DNA of 64,000 nucleotides, taken from NCBI GenBank assembly GCA_036346395.1, contig CM070615.1, positions 9,925,534 through 9,989,533 on the forward strand. Reading direction: 5' to 3'. The notes beneath the pieces were generated by a model. It was not told the DNA's origin. It did not search any database and was given only the letters and a program-made list of their open reading frames with translations. Origin of the DNA: Hsuehochloa calcarea. Its lineage: Eukaryota; Streptophyta; Magnoliopsida; Poales; Poaceae. The position numbers were made by a program, and so were the translations under genes. This document shows positions 34,029 through 45,704 of this stretch, in pieces. Every line of letters begins with the position of its first letter. Positions within the stretch are counted from its first letter, which is position 1.

Positions 34029-35375
34029 TCAGAAGTTATAAGGGCTTCCAAACGTAACCGGTAAGGATACTTGTCTTATCGGTTTGGCGGTAGAGCCAGG
34101 AACTATGCCGTGAAAGGCGTATTTCACCGGTTTTACCTTTGATCTAGGAACCTGCATATCTTCTAAAGCTCCCGAAAATAATATATTTAAAGAACTACCA
34201 CCGTCTATTAAAACCCGATTAACTTTGCAGTTATTAATAGTAGGCTCTACGATAATAGGGAACCTACCCGGTCGAGTTGATGAGACGAGGCAGTCTTCTT
34301 TGCCGAAGGAGATTATGGTATCCGACCACCTTGACGACTGAGCGGTGATCGAAGGTTCTGCAAGGTTGACCTCCCGTTCCATGGCTTTCAGATGACGGCG
34401 TGAGTCGTATGAAGAAGATCCTCCAAAGATCATATTGACCGTGCGCTGAGGCTCCTGGTACTCCATCTCTTCGTCGCCATCCTTGTCCTTTTTGGAACTT
34501 GTTTCCCCCAACTCCTGGATTGTGGGAAGCGGGCCTTTACCTGCATAGTAATCCTCCAGCTTCTTTTGCCAAACACGACAGGTGCGCAAGTCATGCCCTG
34601 CCTGTTGGTGAAGTGGACACCACTTCTTACCTTTATTATGGCCATCGGTCGAAACTTTGGCTTTGCCCCGACCGGTATAATCCTTCTTGCCCTTGAATGG
34701 TTTATCTGGAACCGCTAGGACTTCTTTGGTGCCCGTTTTGCGGTGCTTCTTCTTCTTGGAAACCTTCTTGGGATTCTTTTCTGACTTCTCAAGGCCAGGT
34801 TGAGGGATTTTATCTTTTCGATCCATGGCTTCATTCCATTCAACCGCCTCACTAGCGGCTGCATATCTATCAGCCATGTCAAAAAGTTCGGCGGTTGTTC
34901 GTGGAGGATTCATAGCGATGTCCTCCGTAAACCGCCGATTCCTTAAACCCGCCTTGAATGCCTGAATCACAGAAGACTCTGCAATCTCTGGAATAGAATT
35001 TCGAACCTGGCTAAACCTTTTGATGTATTGACGGAGAGTTTCCTTTGGTTCCTGCCGAGTCCGATGGAGATTATCCTCCTTTCCAGGGCGATCGTACGTA
35101 CCCTGGAAATTCACAATCAGTAGATCGCAGAGCTGTTCCCAAGTATAAATAGATCCGACCGGTTGGTTAAGCAACCAAGACCGGGCAGATCCTTCCAGAA
35201 CCGTGGGCAAATAATTAGCCATCACGTTTTCATCACAACCAGCAGCTCTGATGGCAGTGGTATATATCTGGAGAAACTCTAATGGATTTTGAGATCCATC
35301 GAATTTATCCATGTTGGCAGGTCGGAACCTATTAGGCCAACGTCTGACTTGGAGCCCCGCGAAAAGGCTCGACAA
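34029..35375 (-). CDS. Gypsy gag and protease, element C (448 codons open)
   Basis: A long intact minus-strand frame. The gag domain (Retrotrans_gag-like) occupies about residues 20-180, with RSWLLNQPVGSIYTWEQL and TLRQYIKRFSQVRNSIPEI. A lysine-rich stretch follows (KKVSKKKKHRK near residue 210), then a CPLHQQAGHDLRTC zinc knuckle near residue 255. The protease active site is VLIDGGSSLNIL near residue 390; DGG in place of DSG or DTG is common in this type of plant gypsy element. The frame stops within the protease. The Met at 35375 is not the natural gag start; an N-terminal region lies upstream, with a likely ATG at 36696. Confidence 0.9.
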   Translation of the reverse strand: MSSLFAGLQVRRWPNRFRPANMDKFDGSQNPLEFLQIYTTAIRAAGCDENVMANYLPTVLEGSARSWLLNQPVGSIYTWEQLCDLLIVNFQGTYDRPGKEDNLHRTRQEPKETLRQYIKRFSQVRNSIPEIAESSVIQAFKAGLRNRRFTEDIAMNPPRTTAELFDMADRYAAASEAVEWNEAMDRKDKIPQPGLEKSEKNPKKVSKKKKHRKTGTKEVLAVPDKPFKGKKDYTGRGKAKVSTDGHNKGKKWCPLHQQAGHDLRTCRVWQKKLEDYYAGKGPLPTIQELGETSSKKDKDGDEEMEYQEPQRTVNMIFGGSSSYDSRRHLKAMEREVNLAEPSITAQSSRWSDTIISFGKEDCLVSSTRPGRFPIIVEPTINNCKVNRVLIDGGSSLNILFSGALEDMQVPRSKVKPVKYAFHGIVPGSTAKPIRQVSLPVTFGSPYNF

Positions 35376-36696
35376 CCCAGAATCGATTCATAGCGCCTTC
35401 TAAAAAGCGCCGGTTATGATCGAGGGAGATCGGTTTCTTCGATTTGAACGCCGAGGCTCGCGTCCCGATCCGTCACGAGCGTTATCATGACGCCTTTGAC
35501 CATTAGCATGGTTCGATGATGACGGAGATCATCAGGCCAAGCCGGTGCTCTCCTTGGCTAGGGAAGAGGTCGTTGTTTGAAACAACCTTCTTCCTTCATG
35601 ACCTCTTGGTCGAAATCGCCGAGGAGGTCTAGGTACCGGTGGTGACCATGCTGCCCTCTCGAGGGAGGAGCGCCGAGATGAAGTCACCGTTAGGCTTTGT
35701 GACATCCTTTGCCCTGCGCTTAATCTGCGCCGCATTCGTTGAAGAATTTCCGATACCGCTCCACCAATTGGGTAAAGCCGGAGCTTGGCGAACATGGTCG
35801 ATGATATTAAGAATATCTTGAATACGACACAAGTTACGAACCGTTATCAAGGTCTCAGAGGATTTATCGAAGATGTTGGCATTCGGAGACCCGAAGTTCC
35901 TCTGGACCTTTGGCCTAACTCCGTCGGGCCTGTCATCCTTGGTGGGGCTACACCACGCGTATTAACTGATGGACGTCCATCAGCTCTATTGCCTCTGGCA
36001 GGTGGTGCTTGATTGCCCGCGCCATCTCCATCAGTAGGTGGTGGCAAGGCAGGGTGTGCAGGACTGTGAGTGGCATCACGATCAGTATTTCCGATCGCGT
36101 TGACCTCATGTTTCCAGCAACGATCTTCTGAGGAGCTTCCACTGTGACTAATGAAGAACTTCTCAGTGCTTCTACCAGAGACTTCCACGATTGAGACCGG
36201 TCGGAGATGAGAACCTCCTGAGGTCTTCGTGGCGGGCTCCGTCTGATTCGACGAATTGCCGATTGAATACTGAGTTTTACCATCCCCACTCGGCCCATTG
36301 CCGGTGAGGATCTCATCGACACTGCTACGGTGTGGTGGTCCTCGAATTTCGAGGCGCCGGTGAATACTGTCGACCATGATTGTGTCAAGGGTATATTGAC
36401 CCTTGGGTTGTGGGGCTGAGGTGTTGTCACCTTTTTCGCCGGTCGGGAAAACCAGGCTTGGAGAAACATTCGGATGTTCCGAACTGGTCGGAACGACCTG
36501 TCCCTCAGAGAGCGCCTCTTGGCGCAACGGTGTATCTTCATCCATCCGCTCAAGTTCGCTATTGTCAGCGACTTACGAACCATCGGAGGAGGATGAAGAT
36601 TCCCATCTTTACATGGCTTTGGATGCGAGCTTCCATGTCAAGGTTGGAGTAGTCATCCAGGTCAAACCAATTCTCCTCATCCCATGTTCCTGCCAT
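35376..36696 (-). pseudogene. N-terminal region of gag, element C
   Basis: The ATG at 36696 (MAGTWDEENWFDLDDYSNLD) lies about 90 bases after the 5' LTR, the expected distance. A frame break follows near 36580. From 36545 to 35847 the open frame (MDEDTPLRQEALSEGQ...) is rich in Ser, Pro and Gly and looks disordered; such variable N-terminal regions are usual in Tat gag. It ends near 35847, and a third segment (to about 35530) leads into the gag domain after further frameshifts. Confidence 0.75.
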
Positions 36697-36772
36697 ACTT
36701 GTAATTACGAATATGAAGAAAATGGATGAGTTGAGCGAAGAACCTCTTCAGAAACTTTGCACTATCTACCCC

Positions 36773-36786
36773 CACGGACGGCGCCA
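36773..36786 (-). other. Primer-binding site of element C (tRNA-Asp-like)
   Basis: Minus-strand TGGCGCCGTCCGTGGG begins two bases inside the 5' LTR. The first nine bases match the complement of the tRNA-Asp 3' end (TGGCGCCGT), which many plant gypsy elements use. The rest does not fit a perfect match. Confidence 0.7.
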
Positions 36787-36788
36787 GC

Positions 36789-37460
36789 TGTCGACGATCA
36801 AATCGCCGATCTTATGAATATATAGATGAAAAGAGGAAAAATGTGTGTAACTCCTGGGAATGGATCTGACTTGCTCTTTATTGCTATGAACTCACGATTA
36901 CAAACACTGAGAGTATCTAAAAACACAACACTTGACTATATCTTACGTGATGTCTTCTGCTTGTGTTGTTATTCTGTACTTCTCCCGCTGTTGTCTCTCG
37001 CCTCCGGCCTTCTATGGTCCTCCTTAAATACTTGATGAAGTGGTGGCAGTTATCTCATGAGGAGACACCCGTTGAGGAGCGACGCCTCGGAAAAAAGAGG
37101 CGGTTTGCGATTTCACCAACTGCAGAGGCGGTTGGTGAAGATGTCAACTGTTCTGCGGTTAATGATTTAGGAGACGTTAAACCATCAACCGTGATAGTGT
37201 TATCTTATGCGGAATATGAAACACGTGTTTCATTCATCACATAGTGAGTGGCGTGGTCGGGGACTCGACCCAGACGCCTGTTCATAGCTTTTCGAGCACT
37301 TACCTGGTCGTGGACTAGGTATGAAACTTTGTCCGACCAGGATATCTATTATATAACTTCTGTAATATCCACGACCAGTTAGGTCGGTGGTCTTAGAAGT
37401 TACGACCACGAAGTCTTTATCATATATTAAGATAATATATGAATATTTTAATCCTCAACA
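36789..37460 (-). repeat. 5' LTR of element C
   Basis: 672 bases, homologous to 14905-15588. It contains TCCTTAAATACTT near 37020 as a weak TATA candidate in the plus direction. The internal boundary carries the PBS. Confidence 0.93.
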
Positions 37461-37635
37461 AGGTTGTAGGCTCTTTTACTCACAAAATGTCCATCTTCGT
37501 ATTATGTTCATTGCTATGCCATCGTTTGCAACTTGCGCTTATTGTTGCATCCAAGGAGGTGGTTCCTGTTACCCAGCTTTTTCAGAAATTGAGCTTTATT
37601 ATAAACACTATTGACTCTTATAAAAAGCGTCATGA
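37461..37635 (+). pseudogene. hAT-type transposase relic (DUF4371), right piece
   Basis: The relic resumes after the TSD AGGTT. It reads YYVHCYA, then after a one-base shift HRLQLALIVASKEVVPVTQ and LFQKLSFIINTIDSYKKRHD up to 37635. These are the motifs that follow the ATNMRG segment in DUF4371 proteins, so the two pieces join directly. A Tekay/Del-like LTR start (TGTAACATCCC) cuts it at 37636 and no continuation is found to the right. Confidence 0.85.
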
Positions 37636-39080
37636 TGTAACATCCCAAATTTCTATTACTATTTTAAAATTAATAAAGTTAATATTTTATTGCTTTTTCT
37701 GAGTTGTAAAAGAGTTTCCTTGACTTTCTGAAAATTTAAAAAGAGTTTTTTTTTTGCTTTTCTTGGATTTTCTAGTGTTTAAAATTCAAAAAGAAAATTT
37801 AAATGAGTTTCTGGGTTACTTTGGATATAAATTTAAAAAGAAAAACATATTTAATTTTTTGAATCCTCTCATATTTAAAAAAGGTATCTCTTGTCTTTCA
37901 AAAATTAAAAATAGTTATGTGCAAAAATAAAAGGCCAACTTTAAGTTGGAAGTAATTATTTTATTTATTTCAAAACTAATCTATTTGATTCTCAGGCCTT
38001 TTTGAAGTTTTCAAAATAAAAATCACCATTCAATTTATCTGAATTTGGTAAAGCTTAATTTGAAATTTCAGAAATAAAGTCTTTTTGAAGCTTTAAAAAT
38101 AAAAAAAACTAGTTAAATTTTATTGGATTAATTTGAAGCGTAAATTGAATTTCAGAATGAAAAACATTTTAAATGATTAAAATAAACTTCAGATAAATCC
38201 AAACTTATTTTATTTAATCTGTTCAGGTTCCAAAGTATTTCATAAAATTTTTGAATCAACATTAACGCGAGAACCATATGAAATCGGAAACCAACCCATT
38301 GCATGAACCAACGACTGCCGCCATCCCAAAATCGTAGCTTTAGAGGGAACGAACCAATAATGATGGATTTAGGCGCTGAACGACACGCGCCTCCTTCGCC
38401 GCCGAGCGATGGCGACAAGAAGCAATGGAGCGCGAAGATGACAAATAGTAGCCCAGCCGCCGCGAATGCTGCTGCGGCCGACGCAACCGTGGGCACCACC
38501 CACCGATCATGTTGGTAGTGGTGCCACTGCCGCCTCGACCCCATACGCTCCACCTCATCCCACACACGTATGTATTCATGCGTGTTCGGTGCACGCCTCT
38601 GCTCCTTGCCCTACGAGTGACCTCAAATGTGCGGCCTCTTCTTGGCCTTCTCCCCGTGCTTTCTCCTGTCCTTTTGATCGAGCGTGTGTTTCGATGCATT
38701 TGGATTCGGGGTAGAGTTGAGATGGGAAGCAGAGGCGGAAGCTTAGTTGGGTGGCAACATTTGGAAAGAGACTTGCGAGGCAGCCAGAGGGAGGAGAATT
38801 GGTATAAAACAACAGTTCAGACTAAAGTGCAACCAATTGTGGCTCAGTACAAAAATGAAGATCAGAGCTCAGTACAAAAATGAAGTTACCTGCATCACTG
38901 GTACCGTGGACTAGTGCTATGGATGGTTTGTCCAGGCGCTAGTGGCGCGGCACCAGCTACGTGGCAGCATGCCATGGAATCCGAACGTAGGAGGAACAGA
39001 CGTGGACGTTGGTTGTACCATTTTTGGCATTACGACGTGTGAATGACTAGTTTTGTTAATAATGACGACAACAATGCCAT
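37636..39080 (+). repeat. Tekay/Del-like gypsy LTR, 5' part (end uncertain)
   Basis: It begins TGTAACATCCCAAATTTC exactly where the hAT frame breaks. The same start type is found at 50173 (TGCAATATCCC) and 61858 (TGTAACATCCC). About 550 bases of AT-rich DNA follow, then a GC-rich part, and TATAAAAC near 38802, so the promoter offset is close to that of the other two LTRs. I cannot find the other end or a matching CATGA duplication, so the right border near 39080 is a guess. Small open frames in the GC-rich part have no recognisable domain. Confidence 0.55.
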
Positions 39081-40778
39081 TTAATTCAAAAACTCAATAT
39101 GCATAATAGACCCCTTTTTGCAATGTTAGTTAAGCCTCAGCTAGTTTTGGAGTGTTGCTGGATTTAAACCATTCTGTTCACGAATCTGGCCAACAATTTT
39201 GATCCTGACCTCTCAATGGTTGAGAGATCATTCCCAAGTTAAATCATAGGAAGAAAAGTAGTGTACATATCAATCATCAGGAGGGGGCAAATAAAGAAGT
39301 GTGACTTGTGACCTTTACATGCCATGTTAGGCCAGAGAATCTAGACACAAGAAAGAGGAGTTTGGACCAGTTGGAATCGTCCTGGTTGTCTAGGGAAGAA
39401 GTTAACTTACTGTAGTGCATGGCAACCACTAGGATGATTGACTAACAATAGTGTGATGTTGCAACATGCATAGATGTTTGTCATATTTGTAACATGGTAA
39501 TGAAAACTATTCAACAGTATTTCTGTGTTTCAGAAACTCAGGGAAGGTACTCCATAGGAAAATATTGAAACCTTGTTCTAATGTGGAGTAGCTCACTAAT
39601 TCTGTTACAAGTAGGACTTGCATAATTAGTAGTTCACACAAAAAAAAATTGGTTCATTTAGAAGCTCTAGATTAAAATTTATTTGCTGATTCTATAGGTC
39701 CCTCGTGTATTAAAATACTAAATTTAAGAGGTAAATTTAAGAGGAGATTTTAGAAGAATCATCACAAAACGACATACTCTTTTTTAAGCATCCTGCGGGG
39801 TAGTAGCGGACGGTCACTACCGGATGCAGATAGAGATGCTCGCATGGTTTTCGCTAAAGGCAATGACAGTGGGAAGCAAGGCTGTAAGGCAGAGCGAATC
39901 TGAAAAGATTGACTTGGTTTGGATTTTTTTTTTCTCTGCAATTAGGGAACAAATATCACTTTACCCCCCAGATATTTTTCGCGTTTCCGTTTTACCCTAG
40001 TTCTGTATCTCTACCAAATTCGATCATTTTATCACGTGGACAATGCATGCCAGTAAATTTTGTTAAAAAGTTTGAGGTTTCTTGCACATGTGCCAAACTT
40101 CAAATATATGTATATATACAGTTTTCTGAAATTTCTCTATATGTAAAGTTGTTCCAAACGAACGAATGTTTGAGTTCGATTCCAAGATGCTAAAACAATT
40201 ATATTAGACTAATGGAAAGCTAGCTAACAAAGAATTTCTTTAACGTTATAAAGCTGAAAGGAGCTTCAAATTCAACATCTCTAAATAAGAATTAGGAACT
40301 TGAAACATGCAAATTCCTTGGGCATGGACGTATTGTTCTTTTTTCTGTTTGAGAATCAATTAATTCTCTATATTTCTACATTGTTTTCAAAAAGGAAAAC
40401 TGAATCAAGTTTCCTTCCATTCATTTCCTTTCAGTTAGATCAACTGTGCCTTGTTTTCTTTTCCGAACCAGCATTTTTTTAAAAAAAAGGTTGCCACGTG
40501 TGCCCACAGGGTCCATCTCCGTTGGTTGCTTTGAAGGGGACGGCTCTTGCCATTGGTTGCAGATCCACCGCAGGCTCAATGATTGGCCGTTCAGCCATTC
40601 AAATCAGACCCCACCACCGGGCCCTTGAGAGGGCGTGCCTTTGTTCACGTGCGAAGTGTTGTATACTCGGCGTAACCCATTTGATGTGCGTGACCGATAG
40701 AGCGTTGATGTTAGGGTGTGATTAAAGCTTGTTGGATGGTGTTTTGATGCTGTTGACAAAGTGTTGCAAGGCATATCT
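39081..40778. other. Unassigned intergenic DNA
   Basis: AT-rich sequence with no supported gene, RNA or repeat. A few frames of 60-90 codons lack any recognisable domain. Confidence 0.6.
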
Positions 40779-40849
40779 TATTACTATAAAAAAGGTTAAT
40801 ATTAGGCTTATATATTACTTTCTGCGGTAAAAACTGTATGTAAAAAGAT

Positions 40850-40990
40850 AATATCACAGACGATTTTGGTTTAGCGACTGTCTGTGTTACTTTCTACGGT
40901 AAAAACCGTCTGTAAAAAGATAATATAACCATCTGTGATAATCTCATTTATTGCATAACCGACCCTCACAGACCGATCTGTCTTAAATTC
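40850..40990. repeat. Left subterminal repeats of the CACTA element
   Basis: Degenerate copies of CACAGACGATTTTGG, ACCGTCTGTAAAAAGA and ACAGACCG on both strands. In this family such repeats bind the regulatory transposase subunit. Confidence 0.7.
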
Positions 40991-41418
40991 CAGATCTATT
41001 CTCGCAGCTGCTGCTGCTAGAGGCGGGGCTTTGAGACAATTTGGTGAAAGGAGACCGCGAATTTGGTAATATATTCTTGAGTATCGATGATTAGTACATA
41101 ATTTGTTCCTTGTATTGCATTCTAGATCTAGCTTGGTAAAGAGAGAGAATTGAAGATGGTTTAGATCGGTAAAGAGAGAATTAAAGATAGCTTAGATCTA
41201 TCTTTTTGTGTTATTTTGCAAGTGTTGGCTTCTTACGATCTGAAGTTGGGCATGAGCTATCTATAATGTGTTTATGATGAACAATCTAACCCTAGGGTGT
41301 ATTGCTGCTTTCAGTCATTAGAAATACATATTTCAAAAGACATATCAAAAGTTGTATCTATAGTATACTAATTAATTAATTCAATATTTAACACCAAATT
41401 GTTATATGTGTCGCGTAG

Positions 41419-44229
41419 ATGGACCGAACCTGGATGTACGCTGACAACCGTGTGAGTGAATAGTACATTAATAGCGTGTCTGCATTTACAAGAGCTGCTG
41501 AGGAGGATATGTTGAATAAGGGGGTGGAATATATGTACTGTTTATGCATTGATTACGAGAATCTGAAGATATTTAAGAACCGAGCGCGGATCGAGACACA
41601 CTTGATTCGAAGGGGTTTCAAAAAGGGTTATACACGTTAGACCAGCCACGGTGAAGAGCAGATAATATAGGAAGGTAGTAATAACGACATCGCCGACAAA
41701 GTCAACGATACGCCACCGGATGATGTCGATTGTGGTTCCGACTCGGATAGATTGCACAATGACAATCTGGACCAGATGCTTCGCGAAGCAGAAAGGAACT
41801 GTCATAAGAGGGAGTATGTTAAATTCCGGAGCTCGATGGAGGACTCGGAGAAACCTTTGTTCCCAGGTTGAAGTGGTTTTTTGCAAACTCCTGCATTGGC
41901 ACTCGGAGAAGCATAAGAATGGCGGAAAGCTAAGACACTCTGCTGATTCTGCCCAGTGGAGTAACATCGACAGGAGGTTTGGAGACTTCGGTGCGGAACC
42001 GATGAATATAAGGTTTGAATTGAGTACAGATGGAATGAATCTTTTCAGTAGCAGCCGACATAGCACTTGGCCCGTGACTCTCTGTATCTACAACCTTCCT
42101 CCTTAGTTCTGTATGAAGCGAAAGTATATTTTGCTATCGATACTTATCCAAGGGCCAAAACAACCTGGGAATGATAGTGATGTGTACTTAGCACCAATGA
42201 TGGAAGATCTAAAAATACTTTGGATTGAAGGGGTATAGGCATGGGATGCGTACAAACGAGAGAACTTCACTTTACGCTCCTTGTTATTCTGCACCATAAA
42301 TGATTATCATGCCATTGCTAACATGTCGAGCCAGAGTACAAAAGGGGCCAAAGCCTGTACTGACTGCTTAGATGATATCGAGAGTATGTGGCTAAAGCAG
42401 TCAAACCGTGTATATACATCACCGTAGGTTCCTTTGGAGGGCTCATCCATACCGCGGGATGAAGAAACAATTCGATAGAGAGAAGGAGGACAGTTTAGCT
42501 CCAAGGCATTTAAGCAAAAAAATGTCTACGATATGGTTAAGGATTTAGATGTGCTCGGAAAGGGACGTAAATCTAGAACCCATGAGAAGAACATTTGGAG
42601 AAGATATCAATGTTTTGGGACTTAACTTATTGAGAGCATCTAGAAGTTCACCACTGCATCGACATCATGCACGTAGAGAAGAATTTATGTGACAGCTCGA
42701 TTGGTCTCTTACTGCACATTCGTGACAAAACAAAGGATGGTGTTAATGCATAGCTTGACTTGGTTGATATGGACATCAAACCTGAGTTAGCACCGACAAA
42801 GACCGATAAAGGATGAACGTACCTTCTCACTGCTTGTTACACTCTGTCCAAGGCCGAGAGAACTAAACCGTGCCGGTGCTTGTATGGTGTGAAAGTTCTG
42901 TCCAGTTACTCCGGCAACATGAAGAAACTTGTTTCGATAGAAGATTTAAAGTTAATTGGCATGAAGTCTCATGATTGTCATGTGCTGATGACACGGATGC
43001 TCCTTATTGCAATTAGAAGTATTTTGCTGATCAAGGTCTGAGAGACAATCACAAGGTTGTGTTATTTCTTTAACACAACTGCTCAGAAGGACTTCTATCC
43101 CAAAAGACTAAATGCTTTGCAGGATGAGGTGGTGATGACTCTATGTCATCTTAAGATGTATTTCTCTCCGTCGTTTTTCGATATCATGGTCCATCTCATT
43201 GTTCATGTTGTGAGGAAGATAAAGATGTGTGGGCCCGTATTCCAACGTAGTATGTACCCGTTCAAGAGGTTCATGGGAGGTCTCAAGTCCTATGTACGGA
43301 ATCGATCTCGGCCGGAGGGCAGCATCGTTGAAGGTAATGCAACCGAAGAGGTCATTGAGTTCTATGTCGATTACATGATTTAGGTCTAATCGATAGGTGT
43401 GCGTCGATCTCACCATGAGGGGAGGCTCGAGGGTATCGGGATCATCAAAAGGAAATTAATCACTCTAGATATGGATGCATATGCTCAAGCCCATTTCATG
43501 GTCTTACAACACATGACTAAAGTGTCCCCGTATATCGACCAGCACAAGGACGTGCTTCGGCAACAGAATCCGAAGCGGCTGGATGTTTGGATCACGAGAC
43601 ATCACAACAATCGGTTCAACCAATGGTTGAAAGAATGACTCGCTATGAGCTCGTCCAGTGATATGCTGACATGGTTGGCTAAAGGGCCAACATTTACAGT
43701 CGTGATATGGCAAGGATACCACATAAATGGGTGCACATTCTATACGCAAGCTCAGGATATAATTAGCACTAACCAGAACAGCGGTGTCTGCATAGATGTG
43801 TTTAGTGCCGATGGGTTGAGAAGCTCCTACTATGGGCTAATAAACGAGATTTGGGAGCTAGACTACATGTTTTTCGAGATCCCCCTGTTTCGGTGCCATT
43901 GGGTCCATCTCCCACAGGTGAAGGTCTACAAGTATGGCGTCACTACCGTGGACCTCGAACGTGTTAGATACAAAGACTAACCATTCATACTCGCTAACCA
44001 AGTTATTCAAGTCTTCTATGTAACCGACTAGGAAAACAAGAAGAGCCACGTAGTTCTTCATGTAAAAAGGAGGATTGTTGGAGTTAAGAATGTAGTAGAC
44101 GAGGAAGAATATAATCAATTTGCCGAGTTGCCTCCTTTCGAAAAGGGCATAAGGGTCGAGGAAGAACAACGTGGCGAAACTAGCTATATATGCGTCGATC
44201 ATCATGAAGGGCTAATTTTTAAAGATTGA
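41419..44229 (+). pseudogene. CACTA TNP2-type transposase (broken)
   Basis: The ATG at 41419 opens MDRTWMYADNRVSE, the start of the transposase-associated zinc-finger domain, with a stop in place of the next codon at 41461. The TNP2 core (Transposase_21) is readable at about 41935-42420: FELSTDGMNLFSS, HSTWPVTLCIYNLPP, GPKQPGNDSDVYLAP, FTLRSLLFCTINDYHA. DUF4218 follows at 43057-43383 (DFYPKRLNALQDEVV, YPFKRFMGGLKSYVRN), then DUF4216 at about 43700-43980 (NSGVCIDVFSADG, YYGLINEIWELDY). The last part ends with a TGA at 44227-44229. Domain order and total length match the family. Stops and frameshifts lie near 41870, 42237 and 43020. This enzyme would cut the CACTA ends. Confidence 0.9.
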
Positions 44230-44269
44230 ACAATGTGTGTATATGTTCTAAATGATTAATTTTAGTTCA

Positions 44270-44690
44270 TTTGAGTTAATTGATTTGTAATGTGAAATGG
44301 TTGTGTTTGTTTCTGAAATGAATGTGAATTGGATGTATACATGTACTTGTTGTGTTTCTGCTTGTTTCAAAGGGCACGGCTACTATTTCCTGAGGCTAGC
44401 CAATAAACAGAACTAGATTTACCAATACAAAAGAATATCACAAACGATTTTATCTAAAAACCATATGTGATAATTTATTACAGTCAGTTTCATCTTAAAA
44501 CCGTCTGTGATACATCGAATATCATAGACGGTTTTATCTACAAACCATCTGTGATACATCAGATATCACAAACGATTTTATCTATAAACTGTCTGTGATA
44601 CGCAATCTATCGTAGACGGTTATTTATTGGAACCGTCTTTGATATTATTTATCACGGACGATTCTACTTTAGAACCGTCTGTGATGTCCA
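44270..44690. repeat. Internal copy of the CACTA 3' subterminal block
   Basis: Starting near 44310 (GAATGTGAATTGGATGTATACATGT), followed by CCTGAGGCTAGCCAATAAACAG and then several ACAGACGGTTTTATC units. The same succession recurs at about 48800-49200 near the true right end. It lies just after the TNP2 gene. No TIR is found at its border. Confidence 0.8.
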
Positions 44691-45704
44691 ACCCTATTTA
44701 TATTCAGACTCTAGGGTTTTATGCGCCCCTCCCCACTCAAACGATTAAGTTTCTCAAGTACTCACCCTCCTCCTCGAGCCCGTCACCACTGTCCTCGACG
44801 CCGCCTCCTCCTCGAGCCCGTCACAACCGTCCTCGACGTTACCTCCTCCTCAATCTCGACATGACTCCTCCACCGATCCTGTCGCCACCGTCCTCGATGC
44901 CACCTCCTCCTCGTACCCAGCGTGCCTCCTCCCACGAGCCCGTCGCCTCCTCCTCGAGCACGAGCACGTGTCACCTCCTCCTCCCCTGAGCCCACCGCCT
45001 CCTCCCCTCCCCCGAGCCCGCTGCCTCCTCCTGCTCCCCCGAGCCCGGCGCGGCTCCCCTTTAACGCCGCCCTGCTGCTCCAGCACTACTCCCTACTCGT
45101 CCTTCTCCTCGACACCCAAAGGTAACCGATGTCAAGTTGTCGACCCCGACGCACCTTTCCCTCACTCTTTCTATCAATAATCTATCATGCTGTTATGGTT
45201 CTCATGGACTCATGTATCTGGTTCAAACACTGAGTAGTATGAGGTGTTGTACTTGTTTTAGGAATTTGTGTTTGTTCTAGTCACTGATTCAGATGGTATT
45301 TGTTTTGATACTGCTATTGGAATATATTACAATGTGGTATGATGGACTTGAGATGAATGCTCTGTGATGATAATAGTCTTGTACTTAAATTATTTTGATA
45401 ATTGGGTTTGAACTTTAGCTCTAATTGGAATGCTTACTCTACATCTGAGAGCAATATCAAAACGTTAAATCTTAGCTTTATGCTAATTTCATTTGTTCAC
45501 ATGATGTTTGTGTTCAGCATATTATTCCTTCTAAATGACTTGGAGGATTTACATGTTTATATGTCAATTATGCCATTGTATTGGTCCTAATTTCTTTCCA
45601 ACATATCCCAATTATTTATTGATTGGTGTGTATACCCATACACATAGAGATCGAATCTTATGATAATATGTTTATGCGTGTCAGAACTTCTAATTCTTGA
45701 CAAG
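44690..45704 (+). promoter_or_regulatory. Probable promoter, 5' UTR and leader intron of the second CACTA gene
   Basis: TATTTATATTC near 44693 could be the TATA box. A CT-rich transcribed-looking leader follows, with tandem CTCCTCCTCGAGCCCGTCAC-type units (about 44765-45070, period near 38-40 bases). A GT donor at about 45121 (CCCAAAGGTAAC) and an AG just before the ATG at 45705 suggest a leader intron. Open frames here are Pro/Arg-rich by-products of the repeat. Confidence 0.5.

Larger units (their letters stand above)
14905..37460 (-). mobile_element. Tat-lineage gypsy element C, complete, interrupted by element D
   Basis: A Ty3/gypsy retrotransposon on the minus strand. Its 5' LTR is 36789-37460 and its 3' LTR is 14905-15588, flanked by TSD AGGTT. 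Gag-pol runs from about 36.7 to 30457. A separate antisense, multi-exon ORF (15905-29647, plus strand) lies between pol and the 3' LTR. A second RNase H after the Ty3-type one, a tRNA-Asp-like PBS, the absence of a chromodomain after integrase and the antisense ORF fit the Tat lineage (Grande, RIRE2 and Retand-like). Without D its own length is about 11.6 kb. The lineage call is inference from these traits. Confidence 0.92.

Noticed and set aside
38303..38883. Ala-rich frames on both strands between 38152 and 38883
   Set aside because: They overlap in conflicting frames within a probable LTR GC-rich zone and show no recognisable domain.
44690..44700. A second complete CACTA element starting at the internal subterminal block
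   Set aside because: No CACTA terminus or 3 bp duplication is present there. The double block is reported as a finding instead.
44627..45180. Pro-, Ser- and Arg-rich frames near the CTCCTC repeat
   Set aside because: The composition reflects the CT-rich minisatellite. Open on both strands. Better explained as leader sequence of the second CACTA gene.
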